DNA of 64,000 nucleotides from Pseudomonas sp. Q1-7 (GTDB lineage Bacteria > Pseudomonadota > Gammaproteobacteria > Pseudomonadales > Pseudomonadaceae): NCBI RefSeq assembly GCF_028010285.1, contig NZ_CP116304.1:2930501-2994500 (forward strand). Direction: 5' to 3'. The position numbers were made by a program, and so were the translations under genes. Within the stretch, counting starts at the first letter, position 1, and every line of letters begins with the position of its first letter. Of the stretch, positions 1-9,241 are shown one piece after another. Under the pieces are notes generated by a model. It did no database searches. It had not been told where the DNA came from and saw only the letters and a list, made by a program, of their open reading frames with translations.

Positions 1-684
1 ATCATACACATCTGAATATGCCCGAACTACCCCTTCGAGTCGCACCCTATTGTCGGGGTCTTTCGTTATTTTACCGACAATCCGAAGCGTGATATTTCCG
101 AGATATATCCTGGAAATAGCACTATCCATGCCAGTGTAATAAGGGAAAGAAATATCAAGCTGACTAGTGCCAACAGCGGAATTATCAATTGCGGCCTTGA
201 GCTGGGGGATTTTTTGAGGTGTGGGGGTAATTCCGATGTTGTTTATATTGACTTTCGCCACTTGACCGTTACCAAAAATCCAGTGGCCAATTGCTTTGAA
301 TGGGGTATAAAGCCCGCCAGAAAACTCGATCGGCGTAGCCATTTGGGAAACATCTTTGTTTTTTCTGGCCTCTCCAACACCTTGGGACCATGCTAGATGA
401 GGGCTCAGGCTTGGATTTTTAAGCATTAGTAGGTCAGCCTCGAAGCCGGACTTAAAATCCTGAATAATTATGCCATCTAATTTATAAGGGGTTGGGCGGT
501 TATATTTCATCATTTTTATGTGACGCGTAAACATTTCACGCCAGTGCCCTTGTGCATAAGCGCTGTTCCGCTCCTCTATCATTCGTCCAATCATCGCTGC
601 TGGAAACGGAGCCGGCAGTCCAGAAGGGCGAGCAGTCCCGAAATCGTCCGGATAGATAACCATTGGGGGAAGTTCAATAGCCAT
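1..684 (-). CDS. colicin M-type (lipid II-cleaving) bacteriocin, 3' end outside window
   Basis: Reading leftward from an ATG at 684 there is an uninterrupted frame of 228 codons that runs off the window edge. A plausible ribosome site (AAGG) lies about 7 bases before the ATG. The last visible residues are GVVRAYSDVYD, ending with D225-x-Y227-D228. Colicin M-family enzymes carry the signature D-x-Y-D-x5-H-R, and in colicin M these residues are D226, Y228 and D229, so motif and position both fit. The family enters the periplasm of related bacteria and cuts undecaprenyl-linked lipid II, stopping peptidoglycan synthesis. About 40-65 more residues, including the HR pair, would be expected beyond the edge. 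Base composition is clearly AT-richer than the chromosome to the right, which fits horizontal acquisition. No immunity gene is recognisable nearby. The call rests on half of the signature. Confidence 0.7.
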   Translation of the reverse strand, partial: MAIELPPMVIYPDDFGTARPSGLPAPFPAAMIGRMIEERNSAYAQGHWREMFTRHIKMMKYNRPTPYKLDGIIIQDFKSGFEADLLMLKNPSLSPHLAWSQGVGEARKNKDVSQMATPIEFSGGLYTPFKAIGHWIFGNGQVAKVNINNIGITPTPQKIPQLKAAIDNSAVGTSQLDISFPYYTGMDSAISRIYLGNITLRIVGKITKDPDNRVRLEGVVRAYSDVYD

Positions 685-1134
685 AAAACACCTTGAGGGT
701 AATTGGGAATGGAATCAGTAGTTGCTCTGCAACCAACCATGGATCAATACGCCAACATCGACAGGAGAGATGCTGGATTGCGAATGGATTGAAAACCACT
801 GCTTCAAGCGGTTTTCGGAAAGTTCCAAATCGATGTACAGAAGGGTCTTACTCGACCGCTGACAAAGGCATCAGCATTCATGCCATCCCGTTGTACCAAC
901 GGATTGACGGTTTTCCCCTGGCAGGCGGCGATGACGGCACGGCGGAGGATGCGCGTCCTCAACTGTTCGGAAATGGAGGCATTCATCCCGGCTCAGGGAT
1001 GGCCATCGATTTCAGTCGCCAACCCGGTGCGAACGGGAACGGCAGCGCGCGAGGGATGCGGGTACGCCCGGCCGACCGACATCTTCCCCTTCCGCCGGGG
1101 TGGAGAATGACGACGGCGCTCGTTTCTTCCGGGC
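685..1134. other. intergenic stretch between bacteriocin gene and group II intron
   Basis: No recognisable gene was found. A perfect 7-bp inverted repeat (GAAAACC 791-797, GGTTTTC 810-816) could form a hairpin. A 60-codon frame on the minus strand (804-986) has no recognisable features and is not called. The promoter of the bacteriocin gene must lie here, but no clear -35/-10 pair stands out. Confidence 0.5.
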
Positions 1135-3010
1135 ATCGAGTAGGGAGCGGGATTACTCCCGCCGCCCTCTCACACCACCGTACGTGCGGTTCCGCATACG
1201 GCGGTTCATGGGTGACACTGGAGGCGCCGATGGCTATCCAGTAGCGAGATCAGGCCGACTGCATCGAAGAAGCGCTTCGGGAAGGCGGTGTTCATGTGCG
1301 GAGTGCCGGAGTTCCACCAGGGTCCGTACCCGTTGCGGGCTGAACGCCAGGCACGATCTTCCGCAAGTCCCTGTCGACGTAACATCCTCGTTCGACCTTG
1401 ACGGTGTTTCGCCTGCCGCCACAGCAGGCAGCGCAGCCGCCTTCGCAGCCAACCATCCAGCTCCTGCAGTTCGCGCTTGGTCTGGACGCAGTGGAAGTAG
1501 CCGATCCAGCCACGGAGCAGCGGGTTCAGCGTCTCGATGGTGCGACTCAGGCTTCTTCCTCGACCTTGGCGTAGCAGCGCCTTGATCCGCCCCGTCAGCC
1601 GTTGCAGGCTCTGCGGGGCAATCCGCAGTCGGGCCAGGGATTGGCGCGTCAGGCCATAGCCGAGGAATCGGCGCGCTGACGCTCGGTCACAAGCACTCTT
1701 CGCTTCGTTGATATGCAGTTTCAGTCGCTCCGCCAGGAACGCCCTCATCTGCCCCAACAGCTGTTCGCCGGCCGCCTTGCTGCGCACATAGATGTTGCAG
1801 TCATCGGCGTAGCGACAGAAAGCGTGGCCACGGCGCTCAAGTTCGCGATCCCAATCCGTGAGCAGGATATTCGACAGCAGTGGCGAGAGCGGCCCGCCTT
1901 GCGGCGTGCCCTCCCGTCGCTGTGCGACCAGTCCATCGCGCATCAGGCCCGCTTCCAGGTAGCGCCGGATCAGCTTGAGCACACGGGTATCGTTGACTTG
2001 CCGGGCAATCCGCGACATCAGGATGTCGTGGTTGACCCGGTCAAAGAACTTCTCCAGATCGATATCCACCACCCACCCACGGCCTGCCTGCACGTACCGC
2101 TGTGCGGCCAGAACCGCCTGCTGGGCACTGCGCCTGGGTCGAAAACCAAAGCTGGACTCGGAGAACGTGGGTTCGAAGAGTGGCTGGAGCTGCTGGAGCA
2201 ACGCCTGCTGGATCAGCCGATCCAGCACTGTCGGGATACCCAGGGTGCGTATCCCACCCGCAGGTTTCGGGATATCCACCGCGCGTATCGCCCGGGGCAG
2301 GTAATCCCCGTCCAGCAGCGCTGCCTTGACTCTCGGCCAGTGGGCTTTTAGCCACTCGGCAAACCCCTCGACTGCGAGGCCATCGACTCCCGCTGAACCT
2401 CGGTTGCCAACGACTCGCCGGTACGCCAGCCACAGGTTGGCTCGATCCACCACCGCTTCCATCAGCGATGGCGCCCCCGCTTTCGTTTGCCCGGCAGCCG
2501 CCGTGCAGGCCTCAACACCATAAGCAGCGCCACCGGAGTTCCGCCCCTGCAACGTGGTCATGGCTGCGCTTGTTCCACGCACGTGTGTCTCATCGGCCCG
2601 CATCGAGTCTCTGCCGTCCTAATCGCGGTCACTCATGTTCGGCCCTTCGGTCAGATCGCACCTACTATGGCCTCTGCTGACTTCTACACGGCCATCCTCA
2701 CGCCTCGCGACGTCAGTAGCCCAGCGGCAACCGTGCAGATCTCCCCGGGTATGGCACACCCACCTTCACGCTTATGCCTGTCGGATATACGCCGCGTCGT
2801 TCCGTGCAAGTATCGGGCTTCGACCTTTTTTGCTGCCTCACCCCGACGCGTCGCCTCCTATCCGCTTCCTTTTCGTCAGGCCAGCGCTTTGCCTCGGGCT
2901 TCCTCCGGATGCGCAGTCACCCGCGCCACCCTTGCCTCCGGCTAACACTTCCCCTTGCCGGGTGTGTAGAGGACTTTCACCTCCCAGTGAGTGCGCCCTG
3001 CCGGGCGCAC
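1135..3010 (-). mobile_element. group II intron, apparently full length
   Basis: Read on the minus strand, the element opens at 3010 with GTGCGCCCGGCAGGGCGCAC, the typical 5' end of bacterial group II introns (GUGYG consensus, domain I stem). It closes around 1135 with a domain V/VI-like stretch. Domain V runs over about 1210-1165 and begins GAACCGCCGTATGCGG; the terminal part reads CTCCCTACTCGAT and ends in AT (AY). The size, 1876 bp, is normal. The intron carries its own reverse transcriptase. The 5' exon ends in seven T residues, the kind of site (T-tract of a Rho-independent terminator) favoured by class C introns. The boundaries are read by eye; the last few bases of the 3' end could shift. 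Confidence 0.85.
1206..2603 (-). CDS. ltrA: group II intron reverse transcriptase/maturase
   Basis: This is a 465-residue intron-encoded protein that reverse-transcribes the intron RNA and helps it fold and splice. The RT fingers/palm motifs are in order: DLEKFFD near residues 182-188, GTPQGGPLSPLLSN near 232-245 and the catalytic YADD box at 265-268. The thumb/maturase (X) domain follows (RGWIGYFHCVQTKRE). The C-terminus (PWWNSG...NTAFPKRFFDAVGLISLLD) has no HNH endonuclease domain, as in class C and related introns that use pre-existing 3' ends to prime. No frameshift or stop is seen, so the intron may be active. An internal ATG at codon 15 is an alternative start. Confidence 0.93.
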   Translation of the reverse strand: MRADETHVRGTSAAMTTLQGRNSGGAAYGVEACTAAAGQTKAGAPSLMEAVVDRANLWLAYRRVVGNRGSAGVDGLAVEGFAEWLKAHWPRVKAALLDGDYLPRAIRAVDIPKPAGGIRTLGIPTVLDRLIQQALLQQLQPLFEPTFSESSFGFRPRRSAQQAVLAAQRYVQAGRGWVVDIDLEKFFDRVNHDILMSRIARQVNDTRVLKLIRRYLEAGLMRDGLVAQRREGTPQGGPLSPLLSNILLTDWDRELERRGHAFCRYADDCNIYVRSKAAGEQLLGQMRAFLAERLKLHINEAKSACDRASARRFLGYGLTRQSLARLRIAPQSLQRLTGRIKALLRQGRGRSLSRTIETLNPLLRGWIGYFHCVQTKRELQELDGWLRRRLRCLLWRQAKHRQGRTRMLRRQGLAEDRAWRSARNGYGPWWNSGTPHMNTAFPKRFFDAVGLISLLDSHRRLQCHP

Positions 3011-3017
3011 AAAAAAA

Positions 3018-4322
3018 GGTTCATCGCGCTTTCCCGGGGAAGGCGGCCTTGATTTTCAGGAAGAAGTAGTGGGAGTCCCGGAAGCCGTAGGCCATGCGCT
3101 TGATCACCTTGATACGGTTATTCACGCCCTCCAGCAGGCTGGTATGTAGGTGGAAACGCGCACTGGCGAGGATGCCCCGGGCGTATTTGCGCAGGTTGCG
3201 GGCAAAGCGTTGCAGTGGCGCCAGACCGCTGTCCCGGGCATGCCGTAGCCAACTTCGCCAGCGCCGCCAGCCCTCCTGCACACTGGGGGCGTACCAGATT
3301 GCCTTTAACGCATCCTTGAGCACATAGACCGTGGCCAGTGGTTGGTTGGCCGCGAGCAGCTCTTGCAACTGCACGGCCTGCCCGTCCTTGAGGTTGTCGT
3401 GATTGCGCAGCAGCAGCCAGCGACTCTGCTTGACCACCTTGCGCGCCGGTTTGTCTTCGCGCAGGAGGTTGGCCTGGTCGACGCGGATACGGTCGATCAC
3501 CTCACGGCCGTAGCGCGCCACCACGTGGAACAGGTCATACACCACTTCGGCCTGCGGGCAGTGCCGCTTCACCTCCAGGTCGAAAGCCGTGTTCATGTCC
3601 ATCGCCACCGCCTCGATCTGCTGGCAGCGCTCGCCCAGCAATTCGAAGAACGGGCGAATCGCCTCGCGGCTGTTGCCATGCCCGACCCACAGCACCCGCG
3701 TCCGCTCGGCATCCATGATCACCGTGGCATAACGATGCCCCTTGTGCAGGGCGAACTCGTCCATCACCAGACGGCGAACATCGCCCGGCTTGAAAGCGCC
3801 AACGGCGGCCTCCAGGCGGCGCTTATCGAGCGTCTTGAGCGTGTGCCAGTGCAGGCCGGTGAGGCGGCTGACATGACTGATGGGCAGCAATTGCAGCAAG
3901 CCTTCGAGCCAGACGCGCAAGCGTTGGGTCAAACGCGACACCGGTTCCAACCAGCTGATCCGCTCGGTTACCCGCCCACAACTCAGGCAATCGACGCGGC
4001 GCACCGGTAGCTGGAGCAAGACGCGCTGGTCGAACAGATCGCGATCGCGCACCTGACGAGTCCGCCGCTCATGGATCAATGGACAGGCTTCACCACAGCG
4101 TCCGCATTCGGGGATGGAGCCGACTTGAGGCTCGAGCTCGATTAGCAGGGTGTCGTGGGTTGATTGGCGACAGGAGACGACTGCGTAGCCTGGCCAGAAA
4201 GCAGCAAGATCAATAGGATGCACGGCGGCAGCAGGGGGTGGTGGTTGGTTCGTTTGGCGACTGCCAATCTAACCACTTCCCTGACTGTCAACTCGCTCTT
4301 CCCCCTGATCCCGCGAAGAACC
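3018..4322 (-). mobile_element. ISL3-family insertion sequence
   Basis: A 1305-bp element with imperfect 25-bp terminal inverted repeats. The left end (3018-3042) starts GGTTCATCGCG and the right end, read inward from 4322, starts GGTTCTTCGCG, with 19 of 25 positions identical. It is flanked by A-runs: seven A at 3011-3017 and eight A at 4323-4330. These fit the 8-bp target duplication usual for ISL3 elements, with one base lost. The transposase stop codon lies inside the left repeat. The element sits in the T-tract of the terminator at 4331-4350, between that stem and the 5' end of the group II intron. Confidence 0.85.
3021..4223 (-). CDS. ISL3-family transposase
   Basis: A 400-residue DDE transposase of the ISL3 type. 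The N-terminal zinc-binding part shows Cys pairs (CGRCGEAC and later LSCG). It is followed by a helix-turn-helix-like region ([16 protein letters not shown]) and the DDE catalytic core, with [15 protein letters not shown] around residues 154-168, then VAMDMN and finally the [22 protein letters not shown] block typical of the family. Length is normal and the frame is intact, so the element is potentially active. It is the only gene of the insertion sequence. Confidence 0.93.
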   Translation of the reverse strand: MHPIDLAAFWPGYAVVSCRQSTHDTLLIELEPQVGSIPECGRCGEACPLIHERRTRQVRDRDLFDQRVLLQLPVRRVDCLSCGRVTERISWLEPVSRLTQRLRVWLEGLLQLLPISHVSRLTGLHWHTLKTLDKRRLEAAVGAFKPGDVRRLVMDEFALHKGHRYATVIMDAERTRVLWVGHGNSREAIRPFFELLGERCQQIEAVAMDMNTAFDLEVKRHCPQAEVVYDLFHVVARYGREVIDRIRVDQANLLREDKPARKVVKQSRWLLLRNHDNLKDGQAVQLQELLAANQPLATVYVLKDALKAIWYAPSVQEGWRRWRSWLRHARDSGLAPLQRFARNLRKYARGILASARFHLHTSLLEGVNNRIKVIKRMAYGFRDSHYFFLKIKAAFPGKAR

Positions 4323-4330
4323 AAAAAAAA

Positions 4331-4350
4331 GCCGCCTTGGGGCAGGCGGC
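4331..4350 (-). terminator. Rho-independent terminator interrupted downstream by the ISL3 element
   Basis: On the minus strand GCCGCC-TGCCCCAA-GGCGGC is followed by eight T residues (4330-4323). It lies 10 bases after the stop codon of the small frame at 4361-4636. The insertion sequence has entered directly at the T-tract, and the group II intron lies on the far side behind a second T-tract. Confidence 0.8.
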
Positions 4351-4360
4351 TGAAGGATAT

Positions 4361-4636
4361 CTAACCAAAGGAACGATGAAGCGGAGATGCCGTTCGCAGT
4401 GCCTGGGGGAGCCAGAAAGTGCGCCCGGCTGAATCTTCATCGACAACAGTCTTGCGCAGATTCGGCGCCGGCCATAATCGAATGCCGTGATATCGACTAT
4501 CGATAGCAATACCTGGGCCTGTGTTTTCGCGAATGTTAGCCGCGCGGCCTCTTAAACCCGCAACGCTTTGACCCGAAAGGAGAATATTGATTTTGTCGAT
4601 ACTTGAAATCAATTTTTGGAATTTTTCGGATGGCAC
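4361..4636 (-). CDS. small hypothetical or 3' remnant of a lost gene
   Basis: A frame ending TAG at 4361, just before a good terminator, reads GTG-initiated at 4636 and gives 91 residues with no recognised domain (contains KFQKLISSIDKINILLSGQ and SRYHGIRLWPAPNLRK). The frame stays open about 33 bases further upstream of the GTG without a better start. The N-terminal third is AT-rich like the left edge of the window, whereas the rest is GC-rich. The terminator placement argues that transcription did end here in this orientation. It may be a genuine short gene or the tail of a deleted accessory gene. I do not recognise it. Confidence 0.3.
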   Translation of the reverse strand: MPSEKFQKLISSIDKINILLSGQSVAGLRGRAANIRENTGPGIAIDSRYHGIRLWPAPNLRKTVVDEDSAGRTFWLPQALRTASPLHRSFG

Positions 4637-4780
4637 TTCACGTGATAACTGTTGCGCGGCTTTTCGGCCTCATAACCAATAATCGAATAATTTCAGTTCT
4701 AGGCGACTACAGCCCCGCAACACGCTATATCCTTCCTGCCGATTCCAAAACCAACAAAGCCAAGACCATCAGGAGCACCC

Positions 4781-6037
4781 ATGCACACACGTGGATATTT
4801 CGCGGCGACCTGCGCCGCCCTTTCCATCGCCGTCCATTCCGCCCATGCCAGCGAGCAGTCCGAAGCCCAGGGCTTCATTGAAGACGCCAACGCGACTCTG
4901 CTGCTGCGCAACGCCTACTTCAACCGCGACTTCAAGGACGGCGCCCGCGACGCCAAGAGCTGGGGCCAGGCGTTCATCACCACCTTCGAGTCGGGCTTCA
5001 CCCAGGGCACCATCGGCTTCGGCGTCGACGCCTACGGTCTGCTCGGCGTGAAGCTGGACAGCGGCCGCGGCCGCAACTATGCCGCCTTCTTCGACACCGA
5101 CAGCGAAGGCCGCCCGGTGGACGACCTCTCCGAGGCCGGCGGCGTGCTCAAGCTGCGGGTCTCCAACACCGTGCTCAAGTACGGTAATCAGTTCCCGTCC
5201 CTGCCCGTGCTTGCCCACGACGACAGCCGCCTGCTGCCCCAGGCCTTCACCGGCACCCTGCTCACCAGCAAGGAAATCGAGGGCCTGGAGCTGAACGTCG
5301 GCCGCTTCACCGGCGACAGCCCCATGGGCGACCCGGCGCGCGACCCCAACCGCCTGAAGAGCATCGACGTGATCGGCGGCAGCTACGCGGTCAGCGACGA
5401 CTTCAACGTGAGCCTTTACCACTCCGACGTCGAAGACCAGTTCAAGAAGTACTACGCCAACCTGAACTACAACATCCCGCTCAGCGATGCCCAGGCGCTG
5501 AACTTCGACTTCAACATCTACCGCACCAAGTACGACGACGGCGCCACCTCGGCGCTGGCCTTCGGCGGTGACGGCCAGGGTGACCGCAACACCCTGTGGA
5601 GCCTGGCGGCCAAGTACAGCGTCGGCGCCCACGCCTTCATCCTCGCCCACCAGCGCAACAGCGGCGATGCCGGCTACGCCTACGACTTCGGCGACGGCGG
5701 CAGCACCATCTACGTGGCCAACTCCTACTACTCGGACTTCAACCTGGAAGACGAGCAGTCCTGGCAGGTCAGCTACGAGCTGGACTTCGCCGAATACGGC
5801 GTGCCCGGCCTGAGCTACAAGTTCGCCTACGTGCGTGGCACCGACATCGTTGCCGGCGGCGAAACCGACGGCACCGAACGCGAACTGTTCAACCAGTTCA
5901 AGTACGTGGTGCAGGACGGTCCGGCCAAGGACCTGTCGTTCAAGCTGCGCAATTCCATCTACCGCGCCGACAACGACGTAGGACCGGACCTCAACGAGAT
6001 CCGCGCCTTCATCGAGTACCCCCTGAGCATCCTCTGA
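4781..6037 (+). CDS. OprD-family outer-membrane porin
   Basis: A 418-residue, 18-strand porin of the OprD/Opd/Opc family for uptake of small carboxylates, basic amino acids or aromatic acids. The start is supported by AGGAG about 6 bases before ATG. Residues 1-23 form a signal peptide ending AHA. The family opening follows (LLLRNAYFNRDF, then GFTQGTIGFGVDAYGLLGVKLD), as does the loop-strand DDSRLLPQAFTG motif, and the protein ends in the strand EYPLSIL. Length is normal (family about 420-445). It stands alone, with a terminator at 6045-6070. The substrate cannot be deduced because no catabolic genes adjoin it. Confidence 0.92.
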   Translation: MHTRGYFAATCAALSIAVHSAHASEQSEAQGFIEDANATLLLRNAYFNRDFKDGARDAKSWGQAFITTFESGFTQGTIGFGVDAYGLLGVKLDSGRGRNYAAFFDTDSEGRPVDDLSEAGGVLKLRVSNTVLKYGNQFPSLPVLAHDDSRLLPQAFTGTLLTSKEIEGLELNVGRFTGDSPMGDPARDPNRLKSIDVIGGSYAVSDDFNVSLYHSDVEDQFKKYYANLNYNIPLSDAQALNFDFNIYRTKYDDGATSALAFGGDGQGDRNTLWSLAAKYSVGAHAFILAHQRNSGDAGYAYDFGDGGSTIYVANSYYSDFNLEDEQSWQVSYELDFAEYGVPGLSYKFAYVRGTDIVAGGETDGTERELFNQFKYVVQDGPAKDLSFKLRNSIYRADNDVGPDLNEIRAFIEYPLSIL

Positions 6038-6044
6038 TGCCTCC

Positions 6045-6070
6045 GGTCGCGCCGGCTCGTCGGCGCGACC
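6045..6070 (+). terminator. hairpin terminator after the OprD porin gene
   Basis: A perfect 10-bp stem GGTCGCGCCG / CGGCGCGACC with loop GCTCGT starts 8 bases after the porin stop codon. There is no T-tract, so termination efficiency is uncertain. The rest of 6071-6285 shows nothing recognisable. Confidence 0.5.
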
Positions 6071-6285
6071 GCCCTGCTCCACCGGCCGGCGTCGGCCATC
6101 GGCCCCGACAACCTTTCGCCGGCTGATGGTGGTCACGGGGCCGACACACCATTCAGTGCCGTCGGGCGCTGCATCTTCGACTACCGCGGTGCGCGCGTGC
6201 TGACTTCCAAACTGCGCCTCGAATCGGCATCCAGCGATCCGCTTGCCCATCTGCAAGCGGCCGGCACTGGCCGAGGCTTGAGAAC

Positions 6286-7065
6286 CTAGCCGGCCGTGGC
6301 CGGGGTTTGCGCCAGGCACTCGGCAAGGATCGAAAGCTCCACTTCGGCGGCCGTCAGTTCCGCAGCGCCAGCAATCTCCCAGCGGTCCTTGAGCACCAGC
6401 AGATCCGCTTCCTGATCGGCCCGCAGGCACCACTGGAAATGGTCGTGCCAGTCCCCCAGGGCAGACTGCACGGCCTTCAGGACGGGCACCGCGTCCCGTG
6501 GCAGCGGCGACAGTCCGGGATAGGCCTCGTGGGCATAGCGCATGCGCTTGACCAGCAGGCGCAGTGCGTGGCGGTCGAAGGTGGGGTCGGCGAGCACCTC
6601 GCGCAGGCGCTGCAGCTGGCGTTGCAGGCGAGTTTTCACACGCAGGCGCAGCCTGTCCAGCTCGCCCTCGCGCTGGGCTTCACGCATCCGCGCCGGCCAG
6701 CCGTCCAACTGAGCCAGGAAGCGCTGCAGCGTGGCGCTGGTCTCGATGGCCGCATAGCGTGACTCCAGCAATTGCTTGCGGCGTTGCGCCTGGTCGCGGA
6801 AACCCTGGCGCTCCAGTTCCACGATCAGCACCTCCAGGTCGCGCACCGGCGTGGTCAGACGGCCGACGTCCGCGGCCGCCTCATCCAGTGCCCTGGGCAC
6901 GCCCAACCGGCGCATCGGCCGCAGCAGGCTGCGCAGCTTGCGCAGGTTGATCCGCAGATCGTGCAGCGCCTCGGCATCCGTGCGGCACGCAAGGCGCGCA
7001 ACGGTATGGTGGAGTCCGATTTCCAGGCCCAGTACCTGGGCGATCACCGAATCGACGAATGACAT
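6286..7065 (-). CDS. CHAD-domain protein
   Basis: A 259-residue alpha-helical CHAD protein. The start is set at the ATG at 7065 (MSFVDSVIAQVLG) because GAAGGG stands about 8 bases upstream; an in-frame upstream extension lacks such a site. Family features visible are the conserved histidine/arginine-rich helices: EALHDLRINLRKLRSLLR near the N-terminus and RHALRLLVKRMRYAHEAY in the second repeat, then LGDWHDHFQW. CHAD domains bind polyphosphate and often accompany polyphosphate or CYTH proteins. None is adjacent here. It is transcribed divergently from rlhA. Function in the cell is unknown beyond probable polyphosphate association. Confidence 0.85.
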   Translation of the reverse strand: MSFVDSVIAQVLGLEIGLHHTVARLACRTDAEALHDLRINLRKLRSLLRPMRRLGVPRALDEAAADVGRLTTPVRDLEVLIVELERQGFRDQAQRRKQLLESRYAAIETSATLQRFLAQLDGWPARMREAQREGELDRLRLRVKTRLQRQLQRLREVLADPTFDRHALRLLVKRMRYAHEAYPGLSPLPRDAVPVLKAVQSALGDWHDHFQWCLRADQEADLLVLKDRWEIAGAAELTAAEVELSILAECLAQTPATAG

Positions 7066-7219
7066 CTTGCTACCCTTCGAAACCACGGCTCGGGGGAGCT
7101 TAGCCAAGAAACATGAGAACGATGTTGCAGCGCCCTCCGCCATCCGGCACTCCGCAGGTGCCCGGACGCGCCATGCCCGCTACAATGCGCCCCCTGCATT
7201 CGTGCCGGACGTGTTTGCC

Positions 7220-9223
7220 ATGCCCTTGCCCAAGAACCAACTCGAACTCCTGAGCCCCGCCCGCGACGTCGAAATCGCCCGCGAGGCCATCCTGCACGGC
7301 GCCGACGCCGTGTACATCGGCGGCCCGAGCTTCGGCGCCCGCCACAACGCCTGCAACGAAGTGGCGGACATCGCCCGCCTGGTGGAATTCGCCCGCCGTT
7401 TCCATGTGCGGGTGTTCGTCACCATCAACACCATCCTCCACGACGATGAGCTGGAGCCGGCGCGCAAGCTGATCCACGCGCTCTACGACGCTGGCGTCGA
7501 CGCGCTGATCGTGCAGGACATGGGCGTGCTCGAACTGGATATTCCGCCGATCGAGCTGCACGCCAGCACCCAGACCGATATCCGCACCCTGGAACGCGCC
7601 AAGTTCCTCGACAAGGCCGGCTTCTCCCAGTTGGTGTTGGCCCGCGAGCTGAACCTCAAGCAGATTCGCGCCATCGCGGACGAGACGGACGCGGCCATCG
7701 AATTCTTCATTCACGGCGCACTCTGCGTGGCCTTCTCCGGGCAGTGCAACATCTCCCACGCCCAGACCGGCCGCAGCGCCAACCGTGGCGACTGCTCCCA
7801 GGCCTGCCGCCTGCCCTACACCCTGAAGGATGACCAGGGCCGCGTGGTGGCCTTCGAGAAGCACCTGCTGTCGATGAAGGACAACAACCAGAGCGCCAAC
7901 CTCAGCGCCCTGGTGGATGCCGGCGTGCGCTCCTTCAAGATCGAAGGGCGCTACAAGGATGCGAGCTACGTCAAGAACATCACCGCCTACTACCGCCAGC
8001 GCCTGGACGGCATCCTCGAAGGCCGCCCGGACCTCGCCCGCGCCTCCAGCGGTCGCACCGACCACTTCTTCGTGCCGGACCCGGACAAGACGTTCCACCG
8101 CGGCAGCACCGACTACTTCGTCACCGAGCGCAAGATCGACATCGGCGCCTTCGACACGCCTACCTTCACCGGCCTGCCCGTGGGGCAGGTGGAAAAGGTC
8201 GGCAAGCGCGACCTGATCGCCGTAACCCATGAGCCGCTGTCCAACGGCGACGGCCTCAATGTGCTGGTCAAGCGCGAGGTGGTCGGTTTTCGCGCCAACA
8301 TCGCCGAGCTGAAGGACAGCTTCGAGGAAGACGGCGAGCAGCGCTGGCGCTACCGGATCGAGCCCAACGAGATGCCGCCCGCCCTGTCCCGCCTGCGGCC
8401 GAACCATCCGCTCTCGCGCAACCTGGACCACAACTGGCAGCAGGCACTGCTGAAAACCTCCGCCGAGCGTCGTGTCGGCCTCAGCTGGAAAGCCAGCCTG
8501 CGTGAAGAGCGCCTGGAACTGACCGCCACCAGCGAAGAAGGCGTGAGTGCCCGTGTGGCGCTGGACGGCCCCTTCGGCGCGGCGAACAAGCCTGAACAGG
8601 CCCTGGAACAGTTGCACGACCTGCTCGGCCAACTGGGTACCACGCAGTATCACGCCGAGCGGATCGAGCTGGACGCGCCCCAGGCCTTCTTCATCCCGAA
8701 CTCCCAGCTCAAGGCCCTGCGCCGCGAAGCCATCGAGGCGCTGACCGAAGCACGACTGCAAGCCCACCCGCGCGGCAGCCGCAAGGCCGTCAGCGTGCCG
8801 CCGCCGGTCTACCCGGAGTCGCACCTGTCGTTCCTCTACAACGTCTACAACCAAAAGGCCCGCGACTTCTACCACCGTTACGGCGTGCAACTGATCGACG
8901 CGGCCTACGAGGCCCACGAGGAAGCCGGCGAGGTGCCGGTGATGATCACCAAGCACTGCCTGCGCTTCTCCTTCAACCTCTGCCCCAAGCAGGCCAAGGG
9001 TGTCACCGGCGTGCGCACCAAGGTCGCACCGATGCAGCTGGTCCACGGCGACGAGGTGCTGACCCTGAAGTTCGACTGCAAACCCTGCGAGATGCACGTG
9101 GTGGGCAAGATGAAGGGGCACATCCTCGACCTGCCGCAGCCGGGCAGCGCGGCGACTCAAGTGGTCGGCCACATCACCCCGGACGACCTGCTCAAAACCA
9201 TTCGCCACCGCGCGCCGCACTGA
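7220..9223 (+). CDS. rlhA: 23S rRNA 5-hydroxycytidine synthase (U32 peptidase-like)
   Basis: A 667-residue member of the U32 'peptidase' family matching RlhA (formerly YdcP), which hydroxylates cytidine 2501 of 23S rRNA in the peptidyl-transferase centre; length matches E. coli RlhA (about 650). The start at ATG 7220 gives MPLPKNQLELLSPARD; the frame is open further upstream but without family similarity. Visible motifs are GADAVYIGGPSFGAR, the CxxC-type cysteines SGQCNISHAQTGRSANRGDCSQACR around residues 180-200, SFKIEGRYKD, and the C-terminal cysteine cluster (KHCLRFSFNLCPKQ, FDCKPCEM). The cysteines likely bind an iron-sulfur cluster. It appears monocistronic. Confidence 0.92.
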   Translation: MPLPKNQLELLSPARDVEIAREAILHGADAVYIGGPSFGARHNACNEVADIARLVEFARRFHVRVFVTINTILHDDELEPARKLIHALYDAGVDALIVQDMGVLELDIPPIELHASTQTDIRTLERAKFLDKAGFSQLVLARELNLKQIRAIADETDAAIEFFIHGALCVAFSGQCNISHAQTGRSANRGDCSQACRLPYTLKDDQGRVVAFEKHLLSMKDNNQSANLSALVDAGVRSFKIEGRYKDASYVKNITAYYRQRLDGILEGRPDLARASSGRTDHFFVPDPDKTFHRGSTDYFVTERKIDIGAFDTPTFTGLPVGQVEKVGKRDLIAVTHEPLSNGDGLNVLVKREVVGFRANIAELKDSFEEDGEQRWRYRIEPNEMPPALSRLRPNHPLSRNLDHNWQQALLKTSAERRVGLSWKASLREERLELTATSEEGVSARVALDGPFGAANKPEQALEQLHDLLGQLGTTQYHAERIELDAPQAFFIPNSQLKALRREAIEALTEARLQAHPRGSRKAVSVPPPVYPESHLSFLYNVYNQKARDFYHRYGVQLIDAAYEAHEEAGEVPVMITKHCLRFSFNLCPKQAKGVTGVRTKVAPMQLVHGDEVLTLKFDCKPCEMHVVGKMKGHILDLPQPGSAATQVVGHITPDDLLKTIRHRAPH

Positions 9224-9241
9224 CGGCACCGCCACGGAAGG

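Noticed and set aside
804-986. 60-codon minus-strand frame between the bacteriocin gene and the intron
   Set aside because: No recognisable domain, no convincing ribosome site, length expected by chance.
4769-6433. Very long minus-strand frames antisense to the OprD gene and similar long frames antisense to rlhA, coxA, the Mo hydroxylase and the 57.7-60.8 kb genes
   Set aside because: These are GC-rich codon-bias shadows; they lack domains, ribosome sites and sensible composition, while the opposite strand encodes well-known proteins.
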